The position numbers and the translations under genes are program-made. Of a stretch of DNA of 64,000 bases, positions 1 through 8,622 are shown piece after piece. The first letter of the stretch is position 1, and the number at the start of each line of letters is the position of its first letter. Source of the stretch: UBA7672 sp965279205 (GTDB taxonomy: Bacteria; Pseudomonadota; Alphaproteobacteria; Caulobacterales; Hyphomonadaceae); assembly GCA_965279205.1 (NCBI GenBank), contig OZ257144.1, forward strand, positions 434,001-498,000, in the 5' to 3' direction. The notes under the pieces were generated by a model, which was not told the DNA's origin, ran no database searches, and worked only from the letters and a program-made list of their open reading frames with translations.

Positions 1-508
1 GCTGCTCGCGGTGAAAGCTGAGCCTGCCAAGCAGTGGACCGCCGTTTGCGCGCAGGCCCTCGCACAGATCACGGAAGGATGCGGTCGCCAGGGCTACGCC
101 CGCCTGTCCGAATTTCAGCAGGCTGCCGCAGACATTGATCCCGTCCCCGACCAGCTCGTGCCGGCCGTCGGCGCCCCGGATCACCGACGCCGGACCAAAA
201 TGCGCGGTCAGCCTCAGCCCTGTTGGTTCATTGTCGGCGCTGCGCTTCGTTTCGCCGGCCCATGCATGGAGCCGCACGACCAGCTGCAGGCCAAGCTCGC
301 ACTGGTCATCGCCGAACAGCGCAAGATGCCCCCCATCGCCGCCGGAGGCCCAGATCAGGTCGCGCCCGAAGCGGTCGCCGCATACGTCGGAAATGCAGCT
401 GTTCAGGCTCTTGATCCGGTCGAGCTGCCGCGAGTGATCGGGATCATCGCCGTGCGAGACGATATCGCAGGACACGAAGACGGCGTTCCGGGCGGCTTCC
501 AGATCCAT
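1..508 (-). CDS. Class III nucleotidyl-cyclase-like protein, 3' part beyond window
   Basis: This frame is open from an ATG at 508 to the left edge of the window, so the gene is cut off. The first 169 residues resemble the class III adenylate/guanylate cyclase fold. An early FVSCDIV strand carries a candidate metal-binding Asp, an ASGGDGGHL segment sits where the second acidic loop is expected, and a later HELVGDGINVCGSL stretch resembles the GDxVNxAxRL motif of cyclases. Whether it is catalytic cannot be judged without the C-terminal end. The next gene to the right (ATG at 874) is on the same strand, 96 bp away. The fold assignment is from motif recognition only. Confidence 0.6.
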   Translation of the reverse strand, partial: MDLEAARNAVFVSCDIVSHGDDPDHSRQLDRIKSLNSCISDVCGDRFGRDLIWASGGDGGHLALFGDDQCELGLQLVVRLHAWAGETKRSADNEPTGLRLTAHFGPASVIRGADGRHELVGDGINVCGSLLKFGQAGVALATASFRDLCEGLRANGGPLLGRLSFHREQ

Positions 509-604
509 GCAGCGACCCCGCCTCATTGCAGGCGGACCTTCGGGAAACTGATGTCTGGAACTATCAGGGATGCCCGGTTGCAACAATGCCGCGCCGATCA
601 GCGG

Positions 605-874
605 CTACTCGCTGCCTTCGGGAAAGAACTCGGCGCCGAGATAGACGATGCCGTAATAGTCGACCGACGGTTTTTCTTGGCGGATCCACTTCGCCGCCTG
701 CTCGTCGGCGATCTCGCGCGAGGGCCATTTCCGTTCACCGGTCCAAGGTCCCGGTCCCGCCTTGTCGCCGCCGCGGAACGTCACCTGCAGTTTCGAACGC
801 CACAGCGTTCGCCAGTGCCCTCTGGGCACGCGGGAAAGTTTCGGCGGCGCCTTTGTTTCGGTAACGGTGCTCAT
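605..874 (-). CDS. Small hypothetical protein, 89 aa
   Basis: I do not recognise a family. The reading frame could extend further upstream, but the MSTVTE start gives a compact 89-residue soluble protein rich in Trp, Lys and Arg, with WRTLWRSKLQVTFRGG near the middle and an acidic C-terminus. There is no signal peptide or membrane segment. An alternative ATG lies three codons upstream, and neither start has a strong Shine-Dalgarno. It is transcribed in the same direction as the lipoprotein gene to its right and the cyclase-like gene to its left. Function unknown. Confidence 0.5.
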   Translation of the reverse strand: MSTVTETKAPPKLSRVPRGHWRTLWRSKLQVTFRGGDKAGPGPWTGERKWPSREIADEQAAKWIRQEKPSVDYYGIVYLGAEFFPEGSE

Positions 875-979
875 GGCGATCATGCCGGGTCGTGAATCGG
901 AAAGGCGACCAACATTGAACCGCGCGTTTCGCCGGGCGCCAAGCGGGCATCGCAGTTCCGCCAACCGGTTTCGGAGGTC

Positions 980-1531
980 CTAGCCCGCGTCCCCGCCACA
1001 GGCGCCGCTTTCGAGGGCATGCAGCATCTCGACCTGCGTATGCGCCTTGCAGCCCGCCGCCTCCCAGTCCTTCGCCAGGATTTCCCGGATACGCGCCTCA
1101 TCGACACCGACTTTGGGACAGATGCCCGCTGCCGGACGCAGCATCACCAACATCTCATTGTCCGTCAGCCCGCGTACCTTCAGTCCCAACATGCAGGTTG
1201 GCGTCTCGGGGGTGTCGCTGGGAATTTCCAGCATCGGGCCGAATTCTGCGACGTCGAGCGGCGTGCATCGCCCGCTCTCAAGCCCTTGCAGAGGCGCCAG
1301 CAGACTGCCCTGGCACCCGGCCGGCCATTTGCCGGCAATCTCGCGCAGCCGCGCTTCGCTCAGCACGGGGCCAGGGCATATGGTGTCCGGCCCCCACAGG
1401 ACTCGCATTTCATCGGCGGTCACGCCCGCGCCAGCCAGCTGCGACTCGCACTTTGCCTTGGGTTCGCTCGCTGGCGAACAGCCGGGCAGGGCAAGTGTGC
1501 CCAGAGCAAGCAAGGCGGCGGCAACGCGCAT
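980..1531 (-). CDS. Lipoprotein with two duplicated four-cysteine repeats
   Basis: A 183-residue predicted lipoprotein: hydrophobic signal, lipobox LPGC and acylated Cys18. The mature part is two copies of one motif. Repeat 1 spans residues 28-89 with Cys 28, 52, 73 and 89; repeat 2 spans 113-178 with Cys 113, 138, 161 and 178. Both share the pattern of an initial Cys, a DEM/NEM segment, CP, EARxREI, GC and a final LESGxC. The eight cysteines could form four disulfides in the periplasm, which is inference. A GAGG Shine-Dalgarno lies just upstream of the ATG. I do not recognise the family. Confidence 0.7.
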   Translation of the reverse strand: MRVAAALLALGTLALPGCSPASEPKAKCESQLAGAGVTADEMRVLWGPDTICPGPVLSEARLREIAGKWPAGCQGSLLAPLQGLESGRCTPLDVAEFGPMLEIPSDTPETPTCMLGLKVRGLTDNEMLVMLRPAAGICPKVGVDEARIREILAKDWEAAGCKAHTQVEMLHALESGACGGDAG

Positions 1532-1817
1532 TCGTCATTCCTCATTCCCGTTCCAGCCGATGTTCGCTGCGATCCCCGGCCGGTTCAATCGTGATCCCAC
1601 CGGCGCCCAACGATCAGGCGGACGGCCAGAATGAGACAGCGGCGATCCGGGTTCCCCCGTGCTTTTCCCCGGCTACGGCTGTTTTTGTAGCTTTCCGTAA
1701 CGTGACGTTCACGCTGCTCCGCTCCTCGTGTGTTGGCGTTGGGGGAAATCGCTGACATCTTCCCCGCGCGAAACCATGCGGCGGCAACCGCTTCGAAAAC
1801 ACGGGCAGGGACGGACG

Positions 1818-3821
1818 ATGAAGACCAGGATTATGGCGGCCAGCGCACTGGCTCTCGCGGCAGCGCTCGCGGCGGGCATCGCTCTCGCCGACAAGGAAAG
1901 TGACACGCTGATCACGGCGTCCGCTGTCGATGACTTCCGTCTCGTCGACAATACGGGCTTTGCCCAGAGCATGCGCCGCCTCACCGACGTGAAGGCGATC
2001 GTGCTCGTCAGCCAGGTCAATGGCGATTCTGAGTCCCGCCGTGTGGCGAAGTCGATCGAGGCGCTGAAGGCGAAAAATCCCGGCGTCGAATTCTTCATGT
2101 TGAACTCGAGTCTCACGGATGACCGCACCGGCATCGCCGCCGAAGCGAAAGCCCAGGGCTGGACCATTCCGGTCCTCGACGACGACATCCAGCTCGTCGG
2201 CGAACAGCTCGGCGTCTCCTATTCGGGCGAGGCCTTCCTCATCCAGCCGAAGACGCTGAAAGTCCTTTATCACGGCCCGGTCGACGCCAAGGGCGCTGCG
2301 AAGTCCTCCAAGGGCTATCTCGCCGAAGCGCTGGCCGATGTTCTCGCCGACAAGCCGGTGACGGTCGCCTCGGTCGCGGGCAAGGGCGCCGCCATTGCCT
2401 TCCCGGAACGCAGCCGCGTCGACCAGCATCGCGCCATCTCCTACGCGAAGGACGTCGCCCCGATCCTTGAGGAGAAGTGCGTCACCTGCCACCAGACCGG
2501 CGGCATCGGCCCGTTCGCCATGACCAGCTATGAGGTGGTGAAAGGCTTTTCGGGCATGATCCGCGAAGCCGTCCGCACCGACACCATGCCGCCCTGGCAT
2601 CCCGATCCGCTCGTCGGCAAGTTCAAGCACGAGCAGGGCATGTCGAACGACCAGATCCAGACGCTGGTCCACTGGATCGAAGCCGGCGCACCGCGTGGCG
2701 AAGGCGCCGATCCGCTCGCAGCTTCCCCGCGCACCGCGCCGGAATGGCCGCTCGGCAAGCCTGATCTCGTCATCGAGGCGCCGGCCTACACCATCCCCGC
2801 CTCAGGCGTCGTGCAGTACCAGTATCCCACCACCGCCAACCCGCTCACCGAAGGCCGCTGGGTGAAAGCCGCCACGCTGATGCCGGGCGACCGTCGCGGC
2901 GTGCACCACATCCTCGCCGGCTACATTCCCGGCGAGCCGAAAAAGGGCCCTGCCTCGGCCGCTCAATGGGAAGCCAATTACGGCGAATACGCTGTCGGCG
3001 GTGAATCCTTCACCGTGCCCGCAGGCCTCGGCATCTACCTGCCGCCCGGCGGCAGCATGGGCTTCCAGTTTCACTACACGCCCTATGGCAAGGAAGCGGT
3101 CGATCACTCGAAGATGGGGCTCTACTTCTATCCCAAGGGCGAGACGCCCGAGAAAGTGATGCGCCACACGGTGATCGCGGACAATTTCATCGAGCTGCCG
3201 CCCAACACCGACAAGCACACCGAGATCGCCTATCTCACCTTCCCGAAGGAAGCGCTGCTCTATTCGGTCTTCCTACACACGCACTATCGCGGCCAGGCCG
3301 GCAAGCTCGAGATGATCAAGGCGGATGGATCGCGCGAGATGCTGATCAACCTGCCGCGCTACGACTTCAACTGGCAGCGCACCTACGACTTCGACAAACC
3401 GATCACCGTCCCCGCCGGCGCCAAGCTGGTTGCGACCTACCTCTATGACAACTCGGTCCGCAACGCCGCCAACCCCGATCCGGAGAAAACCGTCGTCTGG
3501 GGCGACCAGTCGTGGGAAGAGATGCACTACACCTCGATCTACTATCAGTGGACCGACGAAACCGTCGCCAAGCCCGCCGACGCCACCGCCGACATGCGCT
3601 CCATGCGCCTGATGGGCATGCTCGACGACAACCTCGATGACAAGATCACGCTCGCCGAGATTCGCGGCCGCATCGCCCCGATGCTCAAGCCGCGCTTCGG
3701 CGACCTGGACAAGAACAGTGATGGCTTCATCGACCTCGTGGAAATTCAGGCGGCGAGCACGATGATCCCCGGCTTCAACCGCCCCACCGCGCCCCGCAAC
3801 GATCCGCCGCCGCAGCAGTAG
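1818..3821 (+). CDS. Redoxin-like / cytochrome c / PHM-type copper monooxygenase-like / EF-hand fusion protein
   Basis: A 667-residue secreted protein with a signal peptide at residues 1-24. In order: a thioredoxin/peroxiredoxin-like domain (about 33-180) whose usual cysteine loop reads QVNGDSESR, so it has no catalytic Cys; one c-type heme site CVTCH (221-225) with MPPW at 257-260 as a possible axial Met; a copper type II monooxygenase-like region; and a C-terminal EF-hand pair (about 600-645, DDNLDD and DKNSDG loops). The copper ligands of peptidylglycine monooxygenases all have counterparts: HH 363-364, H419, HTH 487-489 and M569. The substrate is unknown. I chose the start after AGGGACGG, and the frame upstream lacks any signal-like sequence. 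Confidence 0.75.
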   Translation: MKTRIMAASALALAAALAAGIALADKESDTLITASAVDDFRLVDNTGFAQSMRRLTDVKAIVLVSQVNGDSESRRVAKSIEALKAKNPGVEFFMLNSSLTDDRTGIAAEAKAQGWTIPVLDDDIQLVGEQLGVSYSGEAFLIQPKTLKVLYHGPVDAKGAAKSSKGYLAEALADVLADKPVTVASVAGKGAAIAFPERSRVDQHRAISYAKDVAPILEEKCVTCHQTGGIGPFAMTSYEVVKGFSGMIREAVRTDTMPPWHPDPLVGKFKHEQGMSNDQIQTLVHWIEAGAPRGEGADPLAASPRTAPEWPLGKPDLVIEAPAYTIPASGVVQYQYPTTANPLTEGRWVKAATLMPGDRRGVHHILAGYIPGEPKKGPASAAQWEANYGEYAVGGESFTVPAGLGIYLPPGGSMGFQFHYTPYGKEAVDHSKMGLYFYPKGETPEKVMRHTVIADNFIELPPNTDKHTEIAYLTFPKEALLYSVFLHTHYRGQAGKLEMIKADGSREMLINLPRYDFNWQRTYDFDKPITVPAGAKLVATYLYDNSVRNAANPDPEKTVVWGDQSWEEMHYTSIYYQWTDETVAKPADATADMRSMRLMGMLDDNLDDKITLAEIRGRIAPMLKPRFGDLDKNSDGFIDLVEIQAASTMIPGFNRPTAPRNDPPPQQ

Positions 3822-3844
3822 AAGCTCCGGCAATCGAAAAAGAG

Positions 3845-3872
3845 AAGGGCGTCTCCGCAAGGGGGCGCCCTT
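3845..3872. terminator. Hairpin between convergent genes
   Basis: AAGGGCG and CGCCCTT arms (3845-3851 and 3866-3872) form a stem in the 105-bp gap between two converging genes. It could end transcription from either side, but there is no strong T-tract, so this is only a possible terminator. Confidence 0.45.
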
Positions 3873-3926
3873 CATGTACGTCGATCCGGTATTGAGAGTC
3901 GGGGCCCGGGCGACGATCCCTGTCCG

Positions 3927-4955
3927 CTACTGTTTCTTCGCTGCTCGCCGGTCCAGCTCGCGGCCGCCGGCGAGAATGCCAGTCATGCCGTAATTTCCTT
4001 CGTGGCAGGCGTACTCATAGATGCCTTCCGATGCCCAGAACTCGTATTCGCCGCCCCACGGCTGGTCCCATACCTTCGGGTCCTCGATATTGAACTGGTA
4101 GAGCAGCCTGTTGTCGGCGACGCGTGTAAACCGCTCGGTGACCTTTACCTGGTCTGAGGCGCCGTAGAAGTCCTGCTCGGGGTGGAAGTCGGTCGTCTCG
4201 ACCACCAGCGTGTCGCCTTCATACCAGCCGATGGAATCGCCCATCCATGGCCTTACTCCATCGGTCCTGTGCTTGCCGCCGATGCGGATGATCTTGGTGT
4301 CGTGAGACATCTCGACCTGGATGGCGACGGCGTCCGTGCCCTGCACGATCTGGTAGTTGTTGTTGTAGAGTGTCGGCCGAAGCACCGGCCCCGCTGTCGT
4401 CGGGAAGAACACGCAACGCTCGGCCAGGCCGCGCGATTCCGGATTGTCATTGGGCCCCGCTCCGGCGCTCGCCTCGCTGATGTCAGCGCGCCGTTTCGGC
4501 GTTGGCGCTTCGGCTTTGCGCGGCGGCACGCGGCCGTTCGATGTGGTGAGGAAGGACGAGCGCGGTTCGCCGCGGACGCGCATCACCTGCGTGCCCGGAT
4601 CGGTCCAGAACCGGTTGTAGCCAAGATTGGTGTTCTTGTCGGTTGGCGCGCCGACGCTTGAGTCCGTGGGCGCGTCGCCCGCACGGCGATAGGTTTCAGC
4701 CGCGCCCTGCACCTTGGCAGCTTCTTCCTCGGACAGCGCCAGGGTCTTGTGCTCGGCGCGGCGCTCGACCGGCGTCGTGGTTGCGTTGCTCCAGACCCCC
4801 GCAAGGTCGGGCTGGCCCATCGCGTTTCGGGGTGGCTTGTAGCCGTCGTATTTCGGCTTGGCGTACGCATCCGCCGAATAGCTGTTCACCTGCGCAAAGG
4901 CCGGTGCGCCAACGACAATCGCTGTCGCCAGCAGTGCTGCAATCCGGATTCTCAT
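3927..4955 (-). CDS. Secreted protein of unknown function, paralog of the gene at 7566
   Basis: A 342-residue exported protein with a signal peptide ending near AFAQ at about residue 22. It carries the N-terminal motif PPRNAMGQPDLAGVW, a central ERC site, RPWMGDSIGWYEGDTLVVET, and EYACHEGNY near the C-terminus. It is clearly homologous over its whole length to the gene at 7566, and both keep two cysteines (ERC and YACHE). I recognise this as a recurring uncharacterised secreted family. The ATG at 4955 follows AGGAGG by six bases. A TTG two codons upstream is less likely. The gene lies 67 bp downstream of the PQQ dehydrogenase and is probably cotranscribed with it. Confidence 0.7.
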   Translation of the reverse strand: MRIRIAALLATAIVVGAPAFAQVNSYSADAYAKPKYDGYKPPRNAMGQPDLAGVWSNATTTPVERRAEHKTLALSEEEAAKVQGAAETYRRAGDAPTDSSVGAPTDKNTNLGYNRFWTDPGTQVMRVRGEPRSSFLTTSNGRVPPRKAEAPTPKRRADISEASAGAGPNDNPESRGLAERCVFFPTTAGPVLRPTLYNNNYQIVQGTDAVAIQVEMSHDTKIIRIGGKHRTDGVRPWMGDSIGWYEGDTLVVETTDFHPEQDFYGASDQVKVTERFTRVADNRLLYQFNIEDPKVWDQPWGGEYEFWASEGIYEYACHEGNYGMTGILAGGRELDRRAAKKQ

Positions 4956-5022
4956 CTTCAACCTCCTCCTGTTCGGACCGCGCCGCGCCGCATGTTTGCG
5001 GTCACGGCGCTTCCCCGAGAGA

Positions 5023-7329
5023 CTAGTTCGCGGCCAGCCGTACCTTCACGAAGCGTGCAATCGCGTCGATCTGGTCGGCCGTCAGCGACGCGCCAAAGCC
5101 CGGCATTTCCGGGGCGCCGCGCGTTGCAATGTTCTTCACGTCGGCCAGCGCCACAGTGGATTTCAGCGGCGGCGCCGTGCCGCCCTGGACGCCCTGGCCT
5201 TGTGTGCCGTGACAGAGCGCGCAGTTCTGCGCATAGAGCTGTTCGCCCATCGCCAGTTGCGCAGGCGTCGCCTCGACGCGCTCGGCAACCGCAGGTCTCG
5301 TCGCTGTCGAGCCGGCGCCCGATGCGCTTGCCATGCGTGCGCCGGGCAGGGACAGCGCTACAAGCTCCGCCTTCTGTCCCTGCGCCGACAGCGCCACGGC
5401 GATGTACTGCCGGCCGTTGTGCGAATAGGTCATCGGTGCGCCGGACGTTTTTCCCGGAAGCTCGAACATCGAAACGACCTTTCCGGTCTTCTTGTCATAA
5501 GCCCAGAACTTGTTGTCACCCGGATCGCCGCCGATGTTGGATGATGAAGCGATGAAGAGCAGCGACTTCGTCACCATCGGGCTCGGACGAACCGAGATCT
5601 GGCCCATATTGTCGAAGTCGAGGTTCAGCTCGGCGATCGCTGTATTCTTGCGGATCAACTCCGGCGCGCCGCCGATGGCGCGCGACCAGATGTGCTCGCC
5701 CTTGTTCATGTCGGTGGCGGTGACGAGGGCCCATGGCGGCTTGTTGACGGGCAGGCCGTTCGGCAGGCGCATCGGCGTCGCGCCGCCGCTGCCGGTGGTG
5801 TAGGCCCAGTCGGTCTTGCTCTGGTCGGCCGGACGCAGGCCCACGGACATGTAGGTGTTGCGCGTCGGCACGAAGAGTGTGTTCGTCTCGATGTCGGCCG
5901 CGCCGCCATTCCAGTTCGAGCCGCCGCCGAAATTCGGATAGACGATCGTGCCCTTGTTGGTCGCCGTGATCAGCGTGGGCGGGGTGTACATCGGGCCTTT
6001 GGTGTATTCCTCCATCATCTTCTTCGCTTCGGCGCGCAGGGCCGGTGTGAAGTCGATCAGGTCTTCCTCGTGATAGCCGAGACGGGAGTAGGGCGCCGGC
6101 TTGGTCGGGAAGGGCTGCGTTGGCGAAAGCTTCTCGCCCGGCGCGGCCATTGAGGTTGGCACCTGACGCTCTTCGATCGGCCAGACCGGCGCGCCGGTCT
6201 TGCGGTCGAAGACGAAATTCATGCCCTGCTTGGTGAGGACGGTGATCGCCTTGATCGTCTTTCCGTCCTTTTTGACGTCATGCAGGATCGGAGCGGCGGG
6301 AAGATCATAGTCCCAGACGCCGTGGTGCAGGATCTGGAAGTGCCACATGCGCTTGCCGGTCTTGGCGTCAAGCGCGACGATCGACTCGCCGAACAGCCCG
6401 TCGCCCGGCTTTTGCCCGCCCCAGAAATTGTTGGTGGCGCTTTCGACCGGGAGATAGACATAGCCGAGCTCCGGATCGGCCGACATCATCGACCAGACGG
6501 ATGCGGCGCCGAAGTCCTTCCAGCTGTCGTTCTCCCAGGTGTCGTTGCCAAACTCGCCGGGCCGCGGAATGGTGTGGAAGGTCCACAGCCGCTTGCCAGT
6601 GCGCACGTCATAGCCGCGGATATAGCCAGGCGTGCCGCCTTTGCGCGCGATGGTGTCGTCGCCGATCATCTGGATGACGATGACGTCGCCCACGACGATG
6701 CCCGGCGCGGTGGAATTCATGTCCTGCGGCTGGCGCGTGTCGTCCGCCGGCAGCAACTCCTTCTCGAGGTCGACCTGTCCGCTGACGCCGAAAGCGGGGT
6801 CAGGCTTGCCGGTCAGGGCGTCGATCGACAGGAGCCGTCCGTCGATCGTGTTGTGCAGGATGCGTTTCGACTTGCCGTCGGTCCAGTACGACACCGCGCG
6901 GCTGGAGCCGGAGAATTGCCGCGTGCTCTGCACCCGGTAGGGAACGGGCTCGTAGGTCCACAGGGTCGCGCCGGCGCCGGGGTCGATCGCCGAAATCCGC
7001 GTACCGCCGTGCGGCAAATACATGACGCCATCGACCACCAGCGGCGTCGCCTTCCAGTTCGGATCGGCCCGCCCGTCGACGTCGGACGCCGCCCAGCGCC
7101 AGGCGATCTCCATCGTCCCGACACTGGCCGCATTGATCTGGTCGAGCGGGGAATAGCGCGTGTTGCCCGGATCGCCGCCCCACGTCACCCACTCGCCGGC
7201 CTTGCGCGCCATCGGGTCGGCGGTGACGGCGGAAGCCGTGTCGGATGTCGGCCCGATCTGCGTACAGCCGATCGCAATGGCCGTCGCGGCGCCAACCGCA
7301 AGTCCGGCAAGCTTCACCACCAAACGCAT
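5023..7329 (-). CDS. PQQ-dependent quinohemoprotein dehydrogenase with C-terminal cytochrome c
   Basis: A 768-residue exported quinoprotein that oxidises an alcohol, sugar or similar substrate in the periplasm and passes electrons to heme c. The eight-bladed propeller begins with WGGDPGNTRYSPLDQI. The glucose-dehydrogenase-type active-site stretch HHGVWDYDLPAAP supplies the likely catalytic Asp. The C-terminal cytochrome domain has CALCH at 703-707 and a probable axial Met742. The N-terminus is signal-like with a possible lipid-modified Cys22, though the lipobox (AIGC) is imperfect. ATG 7329 was preferred over ATG 7335 because GGGGAGG is correctly spaced only for 7329. The substrate cannot be deduced. 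A candidate operator lies 45 bp upstream. Confidence 0.85.
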   Translation of the reverse strand: MRLVVKLAGLAVGAATAIAIGCTQIGPTSDTASAVTADPMARKAGEWVTWGGDPGNTRYSPLDQINAASVGTMEIAWRWAASDVDGRADPNWKATPLVVDGVMYLPHGGTRISAIDPGAGATLWTYEPVPYRVQSTRQFSGSSRAVSYWTDGKSKRILHNTIDGRLLSIDALTGKPDPAFGVSGQVDLEKELLPADDTRQPQDMNSTAPGIVVGDVIVIQMIGDDTIARKGGTPGYIRGYDVRTGKRLWTFHTIPRPGEFGNDTWENDSWKDFGAASVWSMMSADPELGYVYLPVESATNNFWGGQKPGDGLFGESIVALDAKTGKRMWHFQILHHGVWDYDLPAAPILHDVKKDGKTIKAITVLTKQGMNFVFDRKTGAPVWPIEERQVPTSMAAPGEKLSPTQPFPTKPAPYSRLGYHEEDLIDFTPALRAEAKKMMEEYTKGPMYTPPTLITATNKGTIVYPNFGGGSNWNGGAADIETNTLFVPTRNTYMSVGLRPADQSKTDWAYTTGSGGATPMRLPNGLPVNKPPWALVTATDMNKGEHIWSRAIGGAPELIRKNTAIAELNLDFDNMGQISVRPSPMVTKSLLFIASSSNIGGDPGDNKFWAYDKKTGKVVSMFELPGKTSGAPMTYSHNGRQYIAVALSAQGQKAELVALSLPGARMASASGAGSTATRPAVAERVEATPAQLAMGEQLYAQNCALCHGTQGQGVQGGTAPPLKSTVALADVKNIATRGAPEMPGFGASLTADQIDAIARFVKVRLAAN

Positions 7330-7373
7330 TCTCATCCTCCCCGTAAGGCCGCCATTTTCGGCGTGTCCGTATT

Positions 7374-7393
7374 TGCAGTCCTTATAGACGGTC
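7374..7393. promoter_or_regulatory. Candidate operator, copy 1, upstream of the PQQ dehydrogenase
   Basis: TGCAGTCCTTATAGACGGTC matches 16 of 20 positions of the reverse complement of the perfect palindrome at 7519. It begins 45 bp upstream of the PQQ dehydrogenase ATG, a position suited to promoter control. A third related copy lies at 32566. Which regulator binds is inference; the TetR-family gene at 8623-9315 is the nearest candidate. Confidence 0.6.
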
Positions 7394-7518
7394 AATATCC
7401 ATCCGGAGGCAAGCAAGTAAAGACCCCGCTTGTGCGGGAAACCTTGAGGATACCATTTGTTCTCAAGCCAACGGACCCAACCCAATGGACGAGCGGGCCG
7501 TTGCATCCAGTGATGGTT

Positions 7519-7538
7519 TGCCGTCTATATGGACGGCA
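7519..7538. promoter_or_regulatory. Candidate operator, copy 2 (perfect palindrome) upstream of the gene at 7566
   Basis: TGCCGTCTATATGGACGGCA has two perfect 7-bp arms (TGCCGTC and GACGGCA) around a 6-bp spacer, the size and symmetry of many TetR-family operators. It ends 27 bp before the ATG at 7566. Together with copy 1 it brackets the divergent promoter region between the PQQ dehydrogenase and the 343-residue paralog. Confidence 0.65.
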
Positions 7539-7565
7539 GATGCCGGTCAGGCGAAGGAGGCGCGC

Positions 7566-8597
7566 ATGAGACGGTGGAGTATTGTCCTGGCCGCGAGTCT
7601 GGCGGCGATGCTGGCCGGACCAGCGTTCGGGCAGGAGTTTAAGGTCCCGCGCAACGCTATGGGCCAGCCGGATATTTCCGGCGCGTGGACGAACGAGACC
7701 CTGACGCCGTTCGAGCGTCCCGCGAGCATGGGCAAGCGGGTGGCGTTGACGCCGGAAGAGGTGGTGCAACGAGAAAAGGGCGCTGACGCGCGCTGGGCCG
7801 CCTCCAACGCGCCGACCAATCCCAACGAGGGCGCGCCGAGCGCTGCCAGCGTTGGCGGCTACAACACCTACTGGGTGGGCAACAACAACAGGGTGATGCG
7901 TGTCGGCGGCGAGCCGCGTACGTCGCTTGTCACCTTCCCGGAAAACGGCCGCATACCGCCGCGCAAAAAGGACGCGCCGCCGAAGCAGACCAGTACGTTG
8001 CAGACGATCTTCTTCACGCCCGACGTGGGTGATCTTGAGAGCTACGAGACCCGCTCGGGCGCCGAGCGCTGTATCTTCTGGCCATCGCAGGCCGGCGCCG
8101 TGCTGCGCGCCGCCGCCTACAACACCAACTACCAGATCAGCCAGGGCACGGATGCTGTGGCCATCACGGCCGAGACGATCCACGATACCCGGATTGTCCG
8201 GCTCAACGCCAGGCACAGCCCGGCCTCCGCGACTACTCGGCCGTGGATGGGCGACTCTATCGGCTGGTACGAAGGCGACACGCTGGTCGTGGAAACCATC
8301 AACTATCATCCAGACCAGTATTTCTTCTACGCATCGGACCAGCTGAAGGTGACCGAGCGGTTCACGCCGGTTGCCAGCGACCGCCTGCGCTATCAGTTCA
8401 AGGTCGAGGACCCGAAAGTCTGGGACGAGCCCTGGGGCGGGGAGTACGAATTCAGCCGGTCCGCCGGCGTCTACGAATACGCCTGCCACGAGGGCAACTA
8501 CGCGATGGTGCACGGCCTTACGATCGGGCGCATGCAGGATGCCGGGCTCATCAAGGCCGACAAGTCCCCGGCATCGCTCCGCGCCGAAGATCAATAG
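7566..8597 (+). CDS. Secreted protein of unknown function, paralog of the gene at 3927
   Basis: A 343-residue exported protein, divergent from the PQQ dehydrogenase. Its signal peptide ends near AFGQ. The body repeats the landmarks of the 3927 protein: PRNAMGQPDISGAW, MRVGGEPRTS, GAERCIFWPS, WMGDSIGWYEGDTLVVET, KVEDPKVWDEPWGGEYEF and YEYACHEGNY. The start follows GAAGGAGG with good spacing. Two homologous exported proteins on either side of one dehydrogenase suggest a shared role, for example substrate binding or assembly, but no function is known to me. The palindrome at 7519-7538 should control its promoter. Confidence 0.7.
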   Translation: MRRWSIVLAASLAAMLAGPAFGQEFKVPRNAMGQPDISGAWTNETLTPFERPASMGKRVALTPEEVVQREKGADARWAASNAPTNPNEGAPSAASVGGYNTYWVGNNNRVMRVGGEPRTSLVTFPENGRIPPRKKDAPPKQTSTLQTIFFTPDVGDLESYETRSGAERCIFWPSQAGAVLRAAAYNTNYQISQGTDAVAITAETIHDTRIVRLNARHSPASATTRPWMGDSIGWYEGDTLVVETINYHPDQYFFYASDQLKVTERFTPVASDRLRYQFKVEDPKVWDEPWGGEYEFSRSAGVYEYACHEGNYAMVHGLTIGRMQDAGLIKADKSPASLRAEDQ

Positions 8598-8622
8598 CGC
8601 GCCGGCTTCGGGCGAAGCGCCA

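Noticed and set aside
11..895. Long plus-strand open frame of 294 codons
   Set aside because: It is antisense to the cyclase-like frame and to the small gene at 605; its product has no domain features, and GC-rich DNA gives such mirror frames often.
1700..1716. CGTGACGTTCACG palindrome-like motif upstream of the redoxin-cytochrome fusion
   Set aside because: Arms are only 5 bp and the motif is not repeated in front of the neighbouring catabolic genes; too weak for a regulatory call.
6280..7569. Long plus-strand open frame of 429 codons
   Set aside because: It lies antisense to the PQQ dehydrogenase, whose domains and motifs are unmistakable; the product is rich in Arg, His and Val, typical of mirror frames.
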